Positions 62,278-64,000 of a stretch of DNA of 64,000 nt are shown here, in pieces. Position numbers and translations under genes: made by a program. The stretch comes from an uncultured Lutibacter sp. (GTDB taxonomy: Bacteria; Bacteroidota; Bacteroidia; Flavobacteriales; Flavobacteriaceae), in assembly GCF_947493565.1 (NCBI RefSeq), contig NZ_CANLRG010000008.1:117219-181218 (forward strand), given 5' to 3'. The notes under the pieces were generated by a model. The model was not told the origin of the DNA and ran no database searches. It saw only the letters and a program-made list of their open reading frames with translations. Positions within the stretch are counted from its first letter, which is position 1. Each line of letters begins with the position of its first letter.

Positions 62278-62991
62278 TTACATTTTTAAATAAAAATCTT
62301 GTACTAAATTTTTATATTCTTCCGTATAATCATGTCTATTAATTTCAATAATCAATTCTTGAAATTCAATTTCATTTTGATGAAAAGAAAATTGCAATAA
62401 ACTCCTTTTTATAGAAGCATTATAAGTTCCTTTTACTCTGGTAATTCTAGCTGGAAACAACTTATTTTGTGCCGCTAAATCAATAAATTCCTTTTCATTT
62501 TCAAAAGGAATTATAAATGCACAATTTCCGTTTGGGGCTAATAATTTTGAAGTTCCTTCAAGTAAATCGTAGTAAGGTAAACTTTTGGAATGTCTTGCCA
62601 TAGCTCTTTCTTCAGAAATATTCTTATACGTTGAAGTATAAAAGGGAGGATTAGAAATTATTAAATCGTACTTTTCATCTATTTCTTCAGCAAATTCTTG
62701 TAAAGAAGCATGGTAACAAAACAAGCGATCTCCCCAATTACTTTGTTCAAAATTTTCAACTGTTTGTTCATAAGCATCGTCATTTAATTCAATTGCATCT
62801 ATCACTTCGGCATTACTTTTTTGCGCCATCATTAAAGCAATTAAACCAGTGCCAGCACCTATATCTAAAATGTTAAAAACACCTTGATTAATTTCAGTCC
62901 AAGCTCCAATTAACACTCCATCGGTACCTACTTTCATCGCAGTTTTATCTTGCCGAATAGTAAATTGTTTAAATTGAAAAGGTTTTGACAT
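62278..62991 (-). CDS. trmN6: tRNA1(Val) (adenine(37)-N6)-methyltransferase
   Basis: 237 residues. Start MSKPFQFKQFTIRQDKTAMK with VGTDGVLIGAW, SAM motif ILDIGAGTGLIALMMAQ, and the N6-methyltransferase active-site NPPF in LIISNPPFYTSTYKN. Methylates A37 of tRNA-Val. Promoter candidate CAAAATTA at 63021-63028. Confidence 0.92.
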   Translation of the reverse strand: MSKPFQFKQFTIRQDKTAMKVGTDGVLIGAWTEINQGVFNILDIGAGTGLIALMMAQKSNAEVIDAIELNDDAYEQTVENFEQSNWGDRLFCYHASLQEFAEEIDEKYDLIISNPPFYTSTYKNISEERAMARHSKSLPYYDLLEGTSKLLAPNGNCAFIIPFENEKEFIDLAAQNKLFPARITRVKGTYNASIKRSLLQFSFHQNEIEFQELIIEINRHDYTEEYKNLVQDFYLKM

Positions 62992-63020
62992 TTAAAAAAT
63001 TATTACAATTATATAAATGA

Positions 63021-63028
63021 CAAAATTA
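63021..63028 (-). promoter_or_regulatory. Candidate -7 element for trmN6
   Basis: CAAAATTA, i.e. TAATTTTG on the minus strand, 30 bases before the start. Confidence 0.4.
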
Positions 63029-63059
63029 AACTTATTCCTACAGATTGTTCAATTTTTAT

Positions 63060-63854
63060 TTAGTTTAATAATTCTATGGTTACTAAATAAGCGCAATGAT
63101 CGGAAGCGATGGTATTTTGAATAACTTTAGTTTCCAATATCCTCCACTTATTTTTTGGAAGAAACATTACATAATCAATCTTTATTTTAGGGTTATTTGA
63201 AGGATATGTAGGTTTTGGATTTGTTTTATCATATGTTGATGTCCAAACTTGTTCTAAAATATTGATAGGAGTACTTTTTGGAATTGCATTTAAATCACCT
63301 GCTAAAATAGTAGGGTACTTATTTGTAGAAAATACTTCATTAATTTTTTTTGCTTGTGCAACCCTATCTGTTTCATTTTCTAAATGGTCTAAGTGGGTTC
63401 CAATAAAAGCGACAGTATCACCAGATTTTAATTTAGATACTACTTCTAAAGCTGCTCTAGGTTCGTTTCCTTTACTATATGGTAAAGCCACATTTCTTGT
63501 TTTAAGAAACGTGTATTTAGACAAAATTCCTTCCCCATATTCTCCACCATCAAATTCCATGGCTTTTGCAAACAAAGGCACCATTTTAGTTCTCCATCCA
63601 AGTTCTGTAACCAAATCATACTTTTTGGCTCTATTTGTTTTAAAATCTACCTCTTGCATAGCAACAAAATCAGGATCAGTATCTTTAATTACTCCAGCTA
63701 AAAGATTTAAATCAAAATTATTTTTCGTAGTAGCTCCATGGAGAATATTAAACGTAAGAACTTTTACAATTCTACTACTATCCACAACGTGTTGCGAAGT
63801 TACTGCTGTAGTGCTTAATAATATTATTGCTAGAAACACCATTAATATTCTCAT
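63060..63854 (-). CDS. Secreted endonuclease/exonuclease/phosphatase family protein
   Basis: 264 residues, signal peptide (about 1-20, ending TSQ). The EEP fold is evident: KVLTFNILHGA, FVAMQEVDFKTNRA (catalytic Glu), GTHLDHLENE, LAGDLNAIP and a final ASDHCAYLVTIEL (Asp-His). Could be a nuclease or a phosphodiesterase outside the cytoplasm. It is single, with no exact promoter match. Confidence 0.85.
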   Translation of the reverse strand: MRILMVFLAIILLSTTAVTSQHVVDSSRIVKVLTFNILHGATTKNNFDLNLLAGVIKDTDPDFVAMQEVDFKTNRAKKYDLVTELGWRTKMVPLFAKAMEFDGGEYGEGILSKYTFLKTRNVALPYSKGNEPRAALEVVSKLKSGDTVAFIGTHLDHLENETDRVAQAKKINEVFSTNKYPTILAGDLNAIPKSTPINILEQVWTSTYDKTNPKPTYPSNNPKIKIDYVMFLPKNKWRILETKVIQNTIASDHCAYLVTIELLN

Positions 63855-63924
63855 ATCATTAAATTTTTAAATTATTTCTTTTAGGTTATATTATTCTTAA
63901 AAATATTTCTGTTATCAATCATAT

Positions 63925-64000
63925 TTATATACAATTTTTAATTTCAGTCATTAGTTTTTGTGCTAATGCATCTGCTTTTGCTTGCGAAGTACTTTCGGTA
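63925..64000 (-). CDS. C-terminal tail of an unidentified gene (cut by window end)
   Basis: The minus-strand frame reads TESTSQAKADALAQKLMTEI then KNCI and TAA at 63925-63927, with the open frame running off the right edge. The Ala/Lys-rich amphipathic helix looks like a natural C-terminus, but too little is visible to name a family. Confidence 0.35.
   Translation of the reverse strand, partial: TESTSQAKADALAQKLMTEIKNCI

Noticed and set aside
1..64000. CRISPR arrays, rRNA genes, complete insertion sequences, integrases
   Set aside because: No regularly spaced repeats, no rRNA-like sequence and no transposase or tyrosine/serine recombinase frame were seen.

Overview
The window looks like chromosomal DNA of a marine-type Flavobacteriaceae (Bacteroidota). 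Evidence seen here: very low GC (about 30% by eye), lipoproteins with short SC/GC lipoboxes, Bacteroidota-restricted families (DUF4907, DUF4270, DUF6268, DUF4920, DUF6146, DUF4407, AAA_14/DUF4143), weak or absent Shine-Dalgarno sequences, and many copies of the Bacteroidota -7 promoter element TAnnTTTG just upstream of genes. I do not assign a genus.

Layout. 1-0.9 kb: tail of an ATP-cone/restriction-endonuclease-like gene overlapping a stand-alone Pycsar-type membrane effector (DUF5706). 1-7.8 kb: a cell-surface module: LytTR regulator, LytS-like kinase, DUF4907 protein, Kelch lipoprotein and DUF6268 barrel on the minus strand, then divergent DUF4270 lipoprotein and a FadL-like barrel. 7.8-18.2 kb: an accessory, decaying region. 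Its genes down to 17.1 kb lie almost all on the minus strand and are mostly single, separated by hairpin-rich spacers. They include an AAA/DUF4143 ATPase, an XRE regulator with a DnaC-like gene fragment, a nonsense-mutated GNAT, a hydrolase, a small gene with an in-frame TAG, DUF3995, a frameshifted YjbR relic, an AraC/VOC pair and a LysE exporter, then fragments of a lipoprotein, an MFS transporter and an S41 peptidase. The region ends at a tandem 11-bp repeat beside tRNA-Leu(UAG).

18.4-31 kb is mostly housekeeping: M20 dipeptidase, nadA-nadB, ilvE, DUF4920 and CxxCH lipoproteins, mnmD with a 45-residue membrane protein, a GT2 glycosyltransferase with a UPF0104 membrane protein, ruvC, hemW, DUF4230 and an intact YjbR gene. 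30.7-40.5 kb is a complete trans-4-hydroxyproline catabolic operon with a divergent AraC regulator: deaminase/DapA-like, alpha-ketoglutarate semialdehyde dehydrogenase, hydroxyproline epimerase, D-hydroxyproline oxidase/dehydrogenase, with two peptidases (DUF885, DPP IV) embedded in it. The operon should let the cell trim Pro/Hyp-rich (collagen-like) peptides and send hydroxyproline to 2-oxoglutarate.

40.5-57 kb continues the peptide theme: MarR regulator, rpsU leading a GNAT/Na+-symporter/amino-acid-racemase operon, aminopeptidase P, an S37 tripeptidyl peptidase, a metzincin-like lipoprotein with an F5/8 type C domain, DUF4407, a MazG-like protein, dipeptidyl peptidase III, an SRPBCC-GyrI fusion, 3-methyladenine glycosylase I and gamma-glutamyltransferase. 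56.4-64 kb: DUF6146, NhaA, PEP carboxykinase with three AACGTT-centred palindromes upstream, DUF423, DUF2007, a saccharopine dehydrogenase-like enzyme, TrmN6, an endonuclease/phosphatase-family protein and the tail of an unidentified gene. No CRISPR, rRNA, complete insertion sequence or integrase was seen.
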